Source of the DNA: Siculibacillus lacustris
GTDB taxonomy: Bacteria > Pseudomonadota > Alphaproteobacteria > Rhizobiales > Ancalomicrobiaceae
Assembly (NCBI RefSeq): GCF_004328075.1
Contig: NZ_SJFN01000042.1
Location: 1 to 35,856, forward strand
Direction: 5' to 3'
Length of the DNA: 35,856 bases
Below the pieces are notes generated by a model that saw only the letters and a program-made list of their open reading frames with translations, searched no databases and was not told the origin of the DNA. Of this stretch, positions 15,766-24,820 are shown piece after piece. Position numbers and translations under genes: made by a program. How positions within the stretch are numbered: position 1 is the first letter of the stretch; each line of letters begins with the position of its first letter.

Positions 15766-17319
15766 ATGACGCTTTCCGTAGAACTGCTCGACGACATGAA
15801 CCGTCGTCGGGAGGAGATCCTGGCGGGTGGCGGCGCCGACAAGCTCGCCCAGCGTCACGAAAAGGGGCTGATGACGGCGCGCGATCGACTCGCCGCGCTG
15901 TTCCAGGAAGCGACCTTCCAGGAGATGGGCACCCACGTCCAACACTCCGCCCGCTACTTCGGCATGGAGAAGAAGGTCCTGCCGGCCGACGGCGTGGTGG
16001 TCGGCACCGGCTACGTCGGTGGGCGTCTGGTCTCGGCCTTCAGCCAGGACTTCACGGTGGTCGGCGGCTCGCTCGGCAAGATGCACGCCAAGAAGATCGT
16101 GATGCTGATGCAGGCGGCGGCCAAGCTCGGCTCGCCGATCGTCGCCTTCAAGGATTCCGCCGGCGCCCGCATCCAGGAGGGCGTCGACGCGCTGTCCGGC
16201 TACGGCGACGTGTTCTACCAGAACGTCTATCTGTCGGGTGTCGTCCCCCAGATCGCCGTGGTGTGCGGCCCCTGCGCCGGTGGCGCGGCCTATTCGCCGG
16301 CGCTGATGGACTTCATCATCATGACCCGGAAGAACGCCTACATGTTCATCACCGGGCCGGAGGTCATCAAGGCGGTGACCGGCAAGGCGGTGACCATGGA
16401 CGAGGTCGGCAGCGCCGACATGCACGCCTCGGTCTCCGGCAACGTCCACTTCCTCGCCGAGGACGACACCGACGCGGTGCGCATCGTCCACAAGCTCCTG
16501 TCCTACCTGCCGTCGAACAATTCCGAGGATCCGCCGCATCACCCGTCGCCGGCGATTTCGCTGGCCGAAGACGACGGCATGCGCGCCCTGATCCCCGACG
16601 ATTCGCAGAAGCCGATGGACGTGCGCGGGGTGATCGAGCACATCGTCGATCCGGGCGAGTTCTTCGAGGTGCACCGGTCCTTCGCCGAGAACCTGATCGT
16701 CGGCTTCGCCCGCATCGAGGGCATGGTGGTCGGCCTGGTCGCCAACCAGCCGGCGGTGCGCGCCGGCGCCCTCGACATGGACGCCGCCGACAAGGGCGCC
16801 CGCTTCATCCGCTTCTGCAACGCCTTCAACATCCCCCTGGTGACCCTGGTCGACGTGCCCGGCTTCCTGCCCGGCGTCGAACAGGAACGCGGCGGCATCA
16901 TCCGCCACGGCGCCAAGCTGCTGTTCGCCTATGCCTCGTGCACCGTGCCCAAGGTCACGGTGATCCTGCGCAAGGCCTACGGCGGCTCCTATCTGGCGAT
17001 GTGCAGCCAGGAGATGGGCGCCGACTTCGTGTTCGCCTGGCCGACCGCGGAGATCGCGGTGATGGGCGCCGAGGGCGCGATCAAGGTGCTCTACAGCAAG
17101 GAACTCAAGGCGGCCGAAGATCCCAAGGCCAAGGTCCGCGAACTGGCCGCGGCCTATCGCGCCGAGTTCGCCTCGCCCTACATGTCGGCCGGCAACGGCT
17201 ACATCACCGACGTCATCGATCCGGCGATCACCCGTTCGACGATCGCCCTGTCGCTGCGCAAGGCGCTGACCAAGCGCGAACTGCGGCCGCCGAAGAAGCA
17301 CGGCAACATCCCGCTGTGA
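15766..17319 (+). CDS. mmdA: Carboxyltransferase (alpha) subunit of Na+-translocating methylmalonyl-CoA-type decarboxylase
   Basis: 517 residues, with the two crotonase-like halves of biotin-dependent acyl-CoA carboxyltransferases (as in MmdA or propionyl-CoA carboxylase beta). Oxyanion-hole glycines appear as C-G-P-C-A-G-G-A-A-Y-S-P-A in the N half and R-K-A-Y-G-G-S-Y-L-A-M in the C half; the acyl-CoA-contacting blocks D-S-A-G-A-R-I-Q-E-G and D-V-P-G-F-L-P-G are present. It moves the carboxyl group from the acyl-CoA to biotin on the carrier subunit. No biotin carboxylase gene is adjacent, but a beta membrane subunit is, so this is a decarboxylase rather than a carboxylase. First gene of a five-gene operon; 34 bp to the next gene. 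Methylmalonyl-CoA as substrate is inferred from similarity. Confidence 0.92.
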   Translation: MTLSVELLDDMNRRREEILAGGGADKLAQRHEKGLMTARDRLAALFQEATFQEMGTHVQHSARYFGMEKKVLPADGVVVGTGYVGGRLVSAFSQDFTVVGGSLGKMHAKKIVMLMQAAAKLGSPIVAFKDSAGARIQEGVDALSGYGDVFYQNVYLSGVVPQIAVVCGPCAGGAAYSPALMDFIIMTRKNAYMFITGPEVIKAVTGKAVTMDEVGSADMHASVSGNVHFLAEDDTDAVRIVHKLLSYLPSNNSEDPPHHPSPAISLAEDDGMRALIPDDSQKPMDVRGVIEHIVDPGEFFEVHRSFAENLIVGFARIEGMVVGLVANQPAVRAGALDMDAADKGARFIRFCNAFNIPLVTLVDVPGFLPGVEQERGGIIRHGAKLLFAYASCTVPKVTVILRKAYGGSYLAMCSQEMGADFVFAWPTAEIAVMGAEGAIKVLYSKELKAAEDPKAKVRELAAAYRAEFASPYMSAGNGYITDVIDPAITRSTIALSLRKALTKRELRPPKKHGNIPL

Positions 17320-17353
17320 CGCAGTCGACGAGGCATTCGGAGGAGGGCAGACG

Positions 17354-17710
17354 ATGAACCTCGAATTGGTGACGGACGGGCTCGCGGTGATCGGTGCGGG
17401 CACCTGCCTCTATTGGGCGATCCGTGCGATCGGGAGCGCGCTCGGCTGGATCGAACGGTCGGAGATCGCCCGTCAGGCCGCCGAGAGCGCCGCCGCGCCG
17501 GTGCCGCCGGCACGGCCGGCCGCGGCCGCCCGCAAGCCGGTGGCGGCGCCGACCTTCGGCATCCCCGCGGCCCATGTCGCGGCGATCGCCGCGGCGGTGG
17601 CGGTGATCGCCGAAGGCCACAAGGTGGTGTTCATCGAAGACAGCAACATCGGCCACGCCTGGGCCAGCGAAGGCCGCTGGATGCACCAGACGTCCCATCG
17701 CACGCATTGA
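17354..17710 (+). CDS. mmdD: Delta/gamma-type small membrane subunit of the decarboxylase (OadG/MmdD-like)
   Basis: 118 residues. It has the architecture of MmdD/OadG: one N-terminal membrane helix (about residues 6-28), an alanine/proline-rich linker (about 45-68) and a conserved soluble tail (about 70-118) with I-P-A-A-H-V-A-A-I-A-A-A-V and ending in E-G-R-W-M-H-Q-T-S-H. The tail is typical of subunits that hold the carboxyltransferase and carrier against the beta subunit. GGAGGAGGG precedes the ATG at 17354 by a few bases. It lies between mmdA and the biotin carrier gene, in the usual operon order. Assignment rests on architecture and context because small subunits diverge quickly. Confidence 0.8.
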   Translation: MNLELVTDGLAVIGAGTCLYWAIRAIGSALGWIERSEIARQAAESAAAPVPPARPAAAARKPVAAPTFGIPAAHVAAIAAAVAVIAEGHKVVFIEDSNIGHAWASEGRWMHQTSHRTH

Positions 17711-17742
17711 CGCAAGACGGATCGACCGAGGAGCATCCCCCC

Positions 17743-18141
17743 ATGCAGAAGAAGTTCAAGATCAGCGTCGACGGTCACGCCTACGACGTCGTCGTCGAAG
17801 AAGTGGCGAGTGAGTTCACGGCCTCGGGCACCTTCCAGCAGACCGCCGCCACCGCGGTGGCCGGTGCTGCGGCCGTCGCCGCTCCCGCTCCGGCGGCCGC
17901 CCCCGCCGCCGAGAAGCCGGTCGCCGGTGCCGGCGCCGAAATCGCACCGCTCGCCGGCGTCGTCGAGTCGGTCGACGTGGTGGTCGGCCAGACGGTCGCG
18001 GCCGGTGCCAAGATCGCCACCATCGAGGCGATGAAGATGAAGACCGAGGTGTTCGCCAAGGGCGCCGGTACGGTCGCGTCGATCGCGGTCAAGCCGGGCG
18101 ATCCGGTCGACAGCGGCGGCGTGCTGCTCACCCTGGCCTGA
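17743..18141 (+). CDS. mmdC: Biotin carboxyl carrier (gamma) subunit of the decarboxylase
   Basis: 132 residues from the ATG at 17743, with GAGGAG eight bases upstream; longer in-frame starts run back into mmdD and are rejected. An N-terminal region M-Q-K-K-F-K-I-S-V-D-G is followed by an alanine/proline linker (about 38-62) and a biotinyl/lipoyl domain (about 65-132) with the biotin attachment motif E-A-M-K-M, lysine 98. It shuttles carboxybiotin from the alpha carboxyltransferase to the membrane beta subunit. 32 bp downstream of mmdD and 11 bp upstream of the 55-residue gene. Confidence 0.93.
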   Translation: MQKKFKISVDGHAYDVVVEEVASEFTASGTFQQTAATAVAGAAAVAAPAPAAAPAAEKPVAGAGAEIAPLAGVVESVDVVVGQTVAAGAKIATIEAMKMKTEVFAKGAGTVASIAVKPGDPVDSGGVLLTLA

Positions 18142-18152
18142 AGGAAACTCCG

Positions 18153-18320
18153 ATGACGATCGTTCCGGACACCCTCTACGGCGCCGTCCTGCTGTCGGTG
18201 ATCGACTTCGGTCTTTCCTTCGTGATGATCGCCGGAATCGGCATCGTCCTCGCGCTGTTCCCGCTGCTCAACCGGCTCGGCAAGATCGACGAAAAGGAGC
18301 TGCGCAAGGGCGGGCACTGA
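18153..18320 (+). CDS. 55-residue single-span membrane protein in the decarboxylase operon
   Basis: 55 residues. The ATG at 18153 is preceded by AAGGAAA at good spacing, 11 bp after the mmdC stop, and the gene is followed 37 bp later by mmdB. The protein has a short polar N-terminus (MTIVPDTLYG), one long hydrophobic helix (about residues 11-40) and a charged tail (RLGKIDEKELRKGGH). It is conserved in neither length nor motif with the tail of delta subunits. Veillonella-type methylmalonyl-CoA decarboxylase has a small epsilon subunit (MmdE) of similar size, but that subunit resembles the soluble end of delta, whereas this one is a membrane helix. Probably an extra structural subunit beside the beta channel (inference). 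Confidence 0.75.
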   Translation: MTIVPDTLYGAVLLSVIDFGLSFVMIAGIGIVLALFPLLNRLGKIDEKELRKGGH

Positions 18321-18357
18321 AGCCCCCCTTCCGCTCCTCGAGTCAAAGGAGACTGCG

Positions 18358-19500
18358 TTGCAGGACCAATTGATCGTCTTCCTCGAAGCCATGTACGCCC
18401 AGACGGGCCTGGCCTACTTCTCCTGGGGCAACCTGATCATGATCGCCATCGGGGCGACGATGATCTATCTGGCCATGGTGAAGAAGTATGAGCCGCTGCT
18501 GCTGGTCGGCATCGGCTTCTCCTGCATCATCTCCAATGTTCCGGCGTCGGCGTTGGGGTCGGAGCTGGTCCAGGCGAACGGCCTGTTCCACTATGCCTAT
18601 CAGGGCGTGGCGCTGCTGATCATCCCGCCGCTGATCTTCTTCGGCGTCGGTGCGATGACCGATTTCGCGCCGATGATCGCCAATCCCAAGCTGGTGATCC
18701 TCGGGGCCGCCGCCCATCTCGGCATCTTCGTGGCGCTGATCGGGGCCAAGGTGCTCGGCTTCAGCCTCGCCGAAGCCGGCGCGATCGGCATCATCGGCGG
18801 CGCCGACGGACCGATGGCGATCTTCGTGACGGTCAAGCTGGCGCCGCATCTCCTGCCGCAGATTTCGGTCGCCGCCTATTCCTACATGGCGCTGATGCCG
18901 CTGATCCAGCCGCCGGTGATGAAGCTCCTGACCTCGCGCGAGGAGCGGCTGATCCGGATGAAGCAGTCGCGCCACGTCACGCGGCTGGAGAAGGTCGCCT
19001 TCCCGGTGGTGATCGGGGTGATCGTCAACCTGTTCTTCCCGCCGGTGGCACCGCTGATCACCATGCTGATGCTCGGCAACCTGTTCCGCGAGGTCCTGGT
19101 GGTCGACCGTCTGGCCAAGACCGCGGCCAACGATCTGATGAACGTGATCATCATCTGCCTGACGGTGGCGATCGGGTCGACCATGTCGGCCGACACCTTC
19201 CTGACCATCGACACGCTGGAGATCGTGGCGCTCGGCCTCGTCGCCTTCGTGTTCGGCACCGGTTCGGGCGTGGTCGGGGCCAAGGTCATGAACCTGTTCC
19301 TGACCGAGAAGATCAACCCGTTGCTCGGCTCGGCCGGCATCGCCTCGGTGCCGATCGCCGCCCGGGTCAGCCACATCGTGGCGCTCAAGGAAGACAAGGA
19401 AAACTATCTGATCTATCACGCGATGGGACCGAACCTCGCCGGCGTGTTCGGCACGGCGATCTCGGGCGGCATCATGCTGGCGCTGCTCGGCGTGAAGTGA
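18358..19500 (+). CDS. mmdB: Na+-translocating decarboxylase beta subunit
   Basis: 380 residues from a TTG start at 18358, supported by AAAGGAG six bases upstream. A polytopic inner-membrane protein of the OadB/MmdB/GcdB family, which decarboxylates carboxybiotin and exports Na+. Family landmarks are I-I-G-G-A-D-G-P (aspartate 150, the equivalent of the essential Na+-site Asp of OadB), S-Y-M-A-L-M-P-L-I-Q-P-P, G-S-T-M-S-A, F-G-T-G-S-G-V-V-G-A-K and the C-terminal H-A-M-G-P-N-L-A-G-V-F-G-T-A-I-S-G-G with the conserved Asn and Ser. Length is usual for the family. Last gene of the operon, with a strong terminator 31 bp after the stop. Confidence 0.95.
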   Translation: MQDQLIVFLEAMYAQTGLAYFSWGNLIMIAIGATMIYLAMVKKYEPLLLVGIGFSCIISNVPASALGSELVQANGLFHYAYQGVALLIIPPLIFFGVGAMTDFAPMIANPKLVILGAAAHLGIFVALIGAKVLGFSLAEAGAIGIIGGADGPMAIFVTVKLAPHLLPQISVAAYSYMALMPLIQPPVMKLLTSREERLIRMKQSRHVTRLEKVAFPVVIGVIVNLFFPPVAPLITMLMLGNLFREVLVVDRLAKTAANDLMNVIIICLTVAIGSTMSADTFLTIDTLEIVALGLVAFVFGTGSGVVGAKVMNLFLTEKINPLLGSAGIASVPIAARVSHIVALKEDKENYLIYHAMGPNLAGVFGTAISGGIMLALLGVK

Positions 19501-19530
19501 TCGGGGCGCATTCAGGGGATACGCCTCGTT

Positions 19531-19567
19531 GGGCGGGTTCGGCCGAGGGCCGGATCCGCCCTTTTTT
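19531..19567 (+). terminator. Intrinsic terminator of the decarboxylase operon
   Basis: A 13-bp stem (19531-19543 with 19549-19561, two G-T wobbles, GC-rich) around a 5-nt loop CGAGG, followed directly by six T (19562-19567). It begins 31 bp after the mmdB stop and is the clearest Rho-independent terminator in the window. Confidence 0.92.
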
Positions 19568-19656
19568 CGTTCGTGGCGTGCGGCGCGACCCGGTCCCTCC
19601 CGGCGACACGGGGGAACCACACACGAACATGTCATACTTTCGTCTAATACGACCTC

Positions 19657-19686
19657 TTGAAAGGCGCGGTCCGCGGCCCTTTATCT
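19657..19686 (+). promoter_or_regulatory. Candidate sigma-70-type promoter for the 48-residue gene
   Basis: TTGAAA (19657-19662) and TTATCT (19681-19686) are separated by 18 bp (17 if TTTATC is used). They lie in an AT-richer stretch after the terminator and about 60 bp before the small gene at 19748. Sequence match only. Confidence 0.4.
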
Positions 19687-19747
19687 CCGAAGCGGGGATG
19701 AATGCGACGGTTTGTCGCAGACCCTCGCCCGACCTCAGGAGAGAACC

Positions 19748-19894
19748 ATGACCCATCCGTCCAGCCCCGTGACCGAATCCACCTCCGCCCGCATCGTCGG
19801 CGGTCTCGCTGCCGCCGTGCCGGTCGGCGCCTTCGCGGCCCTCACCGTCGGCGTGGTCGCCGCCCGCTTCGCGCTCTACGCCCACGGCGTGTGA
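19748..19894 (+). CDS. 48-residue hypothetical membrane protein
   Basis: 48 residues. The ATG at 19748 is chosen because CAGGAGAG stands just upstream; earlier in-frame starts have none. After a Ser/Thr-rich N-terminus (about 14 residues) comes one hydrophobic alanine/valine-rich helix (about 16-40) ending A-R-F-A-L-Y-A-H-G-V. It is a single-gene unit between the terminator of the decarboxylase operon and the convergent PfkB gene, 18 bp from that gene's stop. I do not recognise a family. A good ribosome-binding site and a plausible promoter make it more likely real than not. Confidence 0.6.
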   Translation: MTHPSSPVTESTSARIVGGLAAAVPVGAFAALTVGVVAARFALYAHGV

Positions 19895-19912
19895 GGTCGG
19901 TCGTTCCGAGCC

Positions 19913-20863
19913 TCACAGACCGCGCTCGGCCATGAAGGCGCGGACTTCGGCGAGGCGCGGAAGGTCGGCGCCGCGGCGCGAACAGGTCAGCGCGGCGGCG
20001 GCGGCGGCGAAGCGGATCACCGGCTCCAGCGTGTCGAGATCGACGGTCGCCAGTTTCGCCTTGGACAGGAGGTCGCGATCGGCGAGCCGATCGATCAGCG
20101 CCGCCTGGAAGGTGTCGCCGGCGCCGACCGTGTCGATCACCGTGACCGGCACGGCGGGCACGAAGCGCGAGCGGCCGGCCACCGCCACGGTGGCGCCGCG
20201 TCCACCGTCGGTGACCACCGCGAGGCGCGGGCCGGCCAGCGACCAGCGTTCGGCGACCGCGGCGGCATCGGTCTCGCCATAGAGCCATTCGACGTCCTCG
20301 ATGCTCGCCTTGACCAGATCGGCGCGGGCGAGAACATCGGCGAAGCGGGCGAGATAGGCCGGCCGGTCGCCGATCAGCGAGGCGCGGATGTTGGGATCGA
20401 GCGAGATCACCCGGGTCTCGCCGACCCGCTTCAGGAAGCCGTGCAGGGTCGAGGCGGTCGGCTCCAGAACCAGCGACACCGAGCCGAAGTGGACGCAGGC
20501 GAGCTCGTCGGGCAGCACCGTCGGCAGATCGGCCTCGGTCAACGAGCGATCGGCGGCGGCATCGGCATAGAAGGCGTAGTTGGGCTGGCCGGCGGCGTCG
20601 ATGGCGACGAAGGCCATGGTGGTCGGGCGCGCGGCGCGGACCACGAAGCGGCGGTCGATGCCTTCCCGCCCGAGGAACTCCCACAAGCGATCCCCGAACA
20701 TGTCGGTCGACAGGCTGGTCAGATAGGCGGTGTCGCGGCCGAGGCGCGACAGGCCGAGGGCGACGTTGAGCGGCGAGCCGCCGATCACCGGTTCGAACAG
20801 GCGGCGTCCGTCGACGTCGACGGAGATCATGTCGAAGAGGGCTTCGCCGGTCGAGAGGATCAT
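19913..20863 (-). CDS. PfkB-family carbohydrate kinase (fructokinase-like)
   Basis: 316 residues, a complete ribokinase-fold kinase. G-G-S-P-L-N-V-A-L-G-L-S-R-L-G (near 28-42) is the sugar-binding N-terminal signature and D-T-V-G-A-G-D-T-F (244-252) carries the catalytic base Asp 250 and the anion hole. It phosphorylates a sugar at a primary hydroxyl with ATP in the cytosol; overall sequence is closest in feel to fructokinases. It is the last gene of the ROK-ABC transporter unit, 245 bp after the binding-protein gene with hairpins in between, so its expression may be reduced relative to the transporter. The exact sugar is inferred, not shown. The ATG at 20863 has only a weak upstream GAGG. 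Confidence 0.88.
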   Translation of the reverse strand: MILSTGEALFDMISVDVDGRRLFEPVIGGSPLNVALGLSRLGRDTAYLTSLSTDMFGDRLWEFLGREGIDRRFVVRAARPTTMAFVAIDAAGQPNYAFYADAAADRSLTEADLPTVLPDELACVHFGSVSLVLEPTASTLHGFLKRVGETRVISLDPNIRASLIGDRPAYLARFADVLARADLVKASIEDVEWLYGETDAAAVAERWSLAGPRLAVVTDGGRGATVAVAGRSRFVPAVPVTVIDTVGAGDTFQAALIDRLADRDLLSKAKLATVDLDTLEPVIRFAAAAAALTCSRRGADLPRLAEVRAFMAERGL

Positions 20864-20940
20864 GGGCTGCAGAACCTCGGTCGGCCACGTCGGGCGTTTC
20901 GTCGGGGCGGGCGGACGGCCCGCGGCACTTCGGGAAAGAG

Positions 20941-20972
20941 ACCCGCGAGGACCGGGGCAGGTCCCCGCGGGT
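20941..20972 (-). other. Intercistronic hairpin upstream of the kinase gene
   Basis: Arms 20941-20953 and 20960-20972 pair over 13 positions with one A-C mismatch around a GGGGCA loop. On the minus strand it is followed by TCTCTTTCCC, which is moderately T-rich, so partial termination between the binding-protein gene and the kinase is possible. Confidence 0.5.
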
Positions 20973-21028
20973 TCAGGTGCGGGCGAACGGGGGAGGCGCG
21001 TGCCGGACCGTTCTGCTCGGGAGCGGTC

Positions 21029-21061
21029 CCCCGCGCCGCGCCTTCGGGCGGCGGCGCGGGG
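21029..21061 (-). other. Strong GC hairpin with TTCG loop in rbsB-like/kinase spacer
   Basis: Arms CCCCGCGCCGC... (from 21029) and ...GCGGCGCGGGG (to 21061) form a roughly 14-bp stem with one bulged base around the tetraloop TTCG (21043-21046; CGAA on the minus strand). It lies about 50-80 nt downstream of the binding-protein stop. There is no T-tract. Such 3' hairpins commonly protect the abundant binding-protein mRNA from exonucleases (established for sugar ABC operons); that role here is inference. Confidence 0.5.
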
Positions 21062-21069
21062 TCGGGGAG

Positions 21070-21098
21070 GGGCCGCGAACGATTTCCGTCCGCGGCCC
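21070..21098 (-). other. Inverted repeat just after the binding-protein gene
   Basis: GGGCCGCGAAC (21070-21080) pairs with GTCCGCGGCCC (21088-21098) with one mismatch around a 7-nt loop, 11 nt after the binding-protein stop. It is the first of three stem-loops in this 245-bp spacer. Confidence 0.45.
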
Positions 21099-21108
21099 GG
21101 CCCTGGGA

Positions 21109-22047
21109 TCAGTGCGACGACCAGCCCGCGTAGTCCTTGACGTTGTCGCGGGTGATCAGCTTCGAGGGCATCAGGATCTCGGTCTTCTCGGGCTTCTTGC
21201 CGTTCATGATGCCATAGCCGATTTCGACGGCGATCTGGGCCATCTTGAACGGATCCTGGCTCGACGAAGCCTGGACCATGGTGTCGCCCTTGAGGGCGTC
21301 TTCGATGTCCGGGGCGCCGTCGACGGCGGTGATGATGATCCCCGAGCGCTTCAGCTGCTTGGCGGCGAGGTCGGTGCCGATCGCCTGCGGGTCGTTGATC
21401 GCGAACACCGCGTCGATCTTCGGGAAGCGGGTCAGGTGACCCTGCATGACGGCGAGGCCGCCTTCACGCGAGCCCTTGGCGTCCTGGTCGTCGGAGAGGA
21501 CCTTGATGCCGGGGTTCTTGGCGAAGACCTGCTTGCAGCCGGTGACGCGGTCGACGACGGCGGTCACCTGCGGGCCGTTCTGGATGATCACGTCGCCCTT
21601 GCCGCCGAGCTTGTCGACGATGTACTGGCAGGCGATCTGGCCGGCCTGGACGTTGTCGGTCATGACCGTCGCGTCGACGCCGTCGGAGCCGACGTCCACC
21701 GCCACCACGACGATGCCGGCGGCCTGGGCCTTCTTGACGGCCGGGGCGAGGGCCTGCTTGTCGGCGGCGTTGAGCATGATCAGGTCGACGCCGGCGGCGA
21801 TGAAGTTGTCGATCTGGGTGACCTGCTTGCCGAGGTCGTATTCGAAGCCCATGGCCTGGACTTCGACCTTGGGATTGATCTCCTTGGCCTTGACTTCGGC
21901 GCCCTTGGCGAGCGCGACGAAGAACGGATTGCCCATCGACCCGAGCGAGATGCCGATCTTCTTGAGGTCCTTGGCTTCGGCGACGCCGACGCTCAGGCCC
22001 GCGGAGACCAGGGCCGCGACACCGGCGAGAAGGATCTTCTTCATCAT
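21109..22047 (-). CDS. Sugar ABC transporter periplasmic binding protein (RbsB/FrcB-like)
   Basis: 312 residues from the first of two adjacent ATGs (22047), with GGAGG eight bases upstream. A classic signal peptide M-M-K-K-I-L-L-A-G-V-A-A-L-V-S-A-G-L ends with cleavage after A-E-A (about residue 25). The mature part is a type I periplasmic binding protein (Peripla_BP_4 class) with I-G-I-S-L-G-S-M-G-N-P-F-F near the start, I-M-L-N-A-A-D-K and F-A-I-N-D-P-Q-A-I-G. It delivers a sugar to the permease in the inner membrane. Third transporter gene of the ROK-controlled unit. The ligand is probably a pentose, pentitol or ketose given the two kinases nearby (inference). Confidence 0.92.
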   Translation of the reverse strand: MMKKILLAGVAALVSAGLSVGVAEAKDLKKIGISLGSMGNPFFVALAKGAEVKAKEINPKVEVQAMGFEYDLGKQVTQIDNFIAAGVDLIMLNAADKQALAPAVKKAQAAGIVVVAVDVGSDGVDATVMTDNVQAGQIACQYIVDKLGGKGDVIIQNGPQVTAVVDRVTGCKQVFAKNPGIKVLSDDQDAKGSREGGLAVMQGHLTRFPKIDAVFAINDPQAIGTDLAAKQLKRSGIIITAVDGAPDIEDALKGDTMVQASSSQDPFKMAQIAVEIGYGIMNGKKPEKTEILMPSKLITRDNVKDYAGWSSH

Positions 22048-22211
22048 TTCGACTTCCTCCAACGGTCGCTTGGTTTTGCGACCGGACGCGCGACCGCGCT
22101 TCGTCCGGTCTTCTCTCACCGATCCCGTCGACGGGAACCGGCTGTTCACGACGCGGCGCGGGGGCGCCGGTGGTGTCGGTCGGGGGCGATCGCTCGCACC
22201 CCGCGGGGGGA

Positions 22212-23213
22212 TCAGCGCGCCGAGCTCGACAGGCGGTAGCGGTCGAGCGCCACGGCGCCGATGATCACCAGACCCTTGATGATGAACTGCCAGATGTCGG
22301 AGATGCCGATCAGCACCAGGCCGTTGGACAGCACGGCGATGATCAGGGCGCCGACCAGGGTGCCCCAGATCGAACCGATGCCGCCGACGAAGGAGGTACC
22401 GCCGAGGATCACCGCGGCAATGGCGTCGAGCTCGTAGGACTGGCCGAGCTGGAGCCCGTTGGCGGCGTAGAGGCGCGCGGCCTGCATGATCGCGCCGAGG
22501 CCGGAGAAGGCGCCGGAGATGCCGTAGACGAACAGCAGCACCAGCGGCACCTTGATGCCGGACAGGCGGGCCGCGTCGGCATTGCCGCCGACCGCGTAGA
22601 TGTGCACACCGAGCACGGTGCGGCGCAGGATGAACCACGACACGAGGATCACCGCGAAGGCGATCACCACCAGCCACGGCACCCCGAAGATCGAGCCGTT
22701 GCCGATCACCGCGAAGGGCAGTTTGGCATTGAACACCGTCTTGTCGGCGCCGAGCAGGCGGGCGACGCCGCGCACCGCGGTCAGGGCGCCGAGGGTGACG
22801 ATGAACGGCGGCAGGCGCAGGAAGGCGATCATCGCGCCGTTGAGCACGCCGAAGAACAGGCCGGCGCCGATGCCGAGCGGGATCGCCAGGAAGGCGAGGT
22901 CCGGCACGTTCGACATGATCAGCGCCACCATCGCGGCGGCGGCGAGGATCGAACCGACCGACAGGTCGATGCCGCCGGTCAGAATGACGAAGGTCATGCC
23001 GGCGGCGAGCACCATGTTGACCGACGCCTGCTGGGCGACGATCGACAGGTTCTGAACCGAGATGAAGCGGTCGCTGAGCGTCTGGAAGATGATGCCGAGC
23101 AGGATCAGGATCGGCGCCATGCCGACGGTCCTGACGAAGCTCTGGATCTTGGCGCGGTGCTCGCTCGCCTTGGCGGGGGAGGCGGCCGGCGCGGTTTCGA
23201 CTTTCTCGCTCAT
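22212..23213 (-). CDS. Sugar ABC transporter permease (RbsC-like)
   Basis: 333 residues, BPD_transp_2 family. A charged cytoplasmic N-terminus of about 30 residues precedes some eight to ten membrane helices. Landmarks are A-A-G-M-T-F-V-I-L-T-G-G-I-D-L-S-V-G-S, L-P-P-F-I-V-T-L-G, A-V-G-G-N-A-D-A-A-R-L-S-G-I and A-V-I-L-G-G-T-S-F-V-G-G-I-G, the last two being the usual ATPase-coupling and pore regions. The ATG at 23213 has GGAG eight bases before it. It lies 65 bp after the ATPase gene and 164 bp before the binding-protein gene, on the same strand. It forms the membrane channel, normally as a homodimer. Confidence 0.93.
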   Translation of the reverse strand: MSEKVETAPAASPAKASEHRAKIQSFVRTVGMAPILILLGIIFQTLSDRFISVQNLSIVAQQASVNMVLAAGMTFVILTGGIDLSVGSILAAAAMVALIMSNVPDLAFLAIPLGIGAGLFFGVLNGAMIAFLRLPPFIVTLGALTAVRGVARLLGADKTVFNAKLPFAVIGNGSIFGVPWLVVIAFAVILVSWFILRRTVLGVHIYAVGGNADAARLSGIKVPLVLLFVYGISGAFSGLGAIMQAARLYAANGLQLGQSYELDAIAAVILGGTSFVGGIGSIWGTLVGALIIAVLSNGLVLIGISDIWQFIIKGLVIIGAVALDRYRLSSSAR

Positions 23214-23278
23214 GTCGAGGTCTCCATGCTCTCGTTCCGTGGTCGCTCCGTCCCGGGCGGGGGGGCGTCCGGCAGGGT

Positions 23279-24816
<1,538 letters not shown>

Positions 24817-24820
<4 letters not shown>

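Noticed and set aside
15557-15769. 70-codon frame in the spacer before mmdA
   Set aside because: Arg-rich with no ribosome-binding site, overlaps the mmdA start and has no recognisable similarity.
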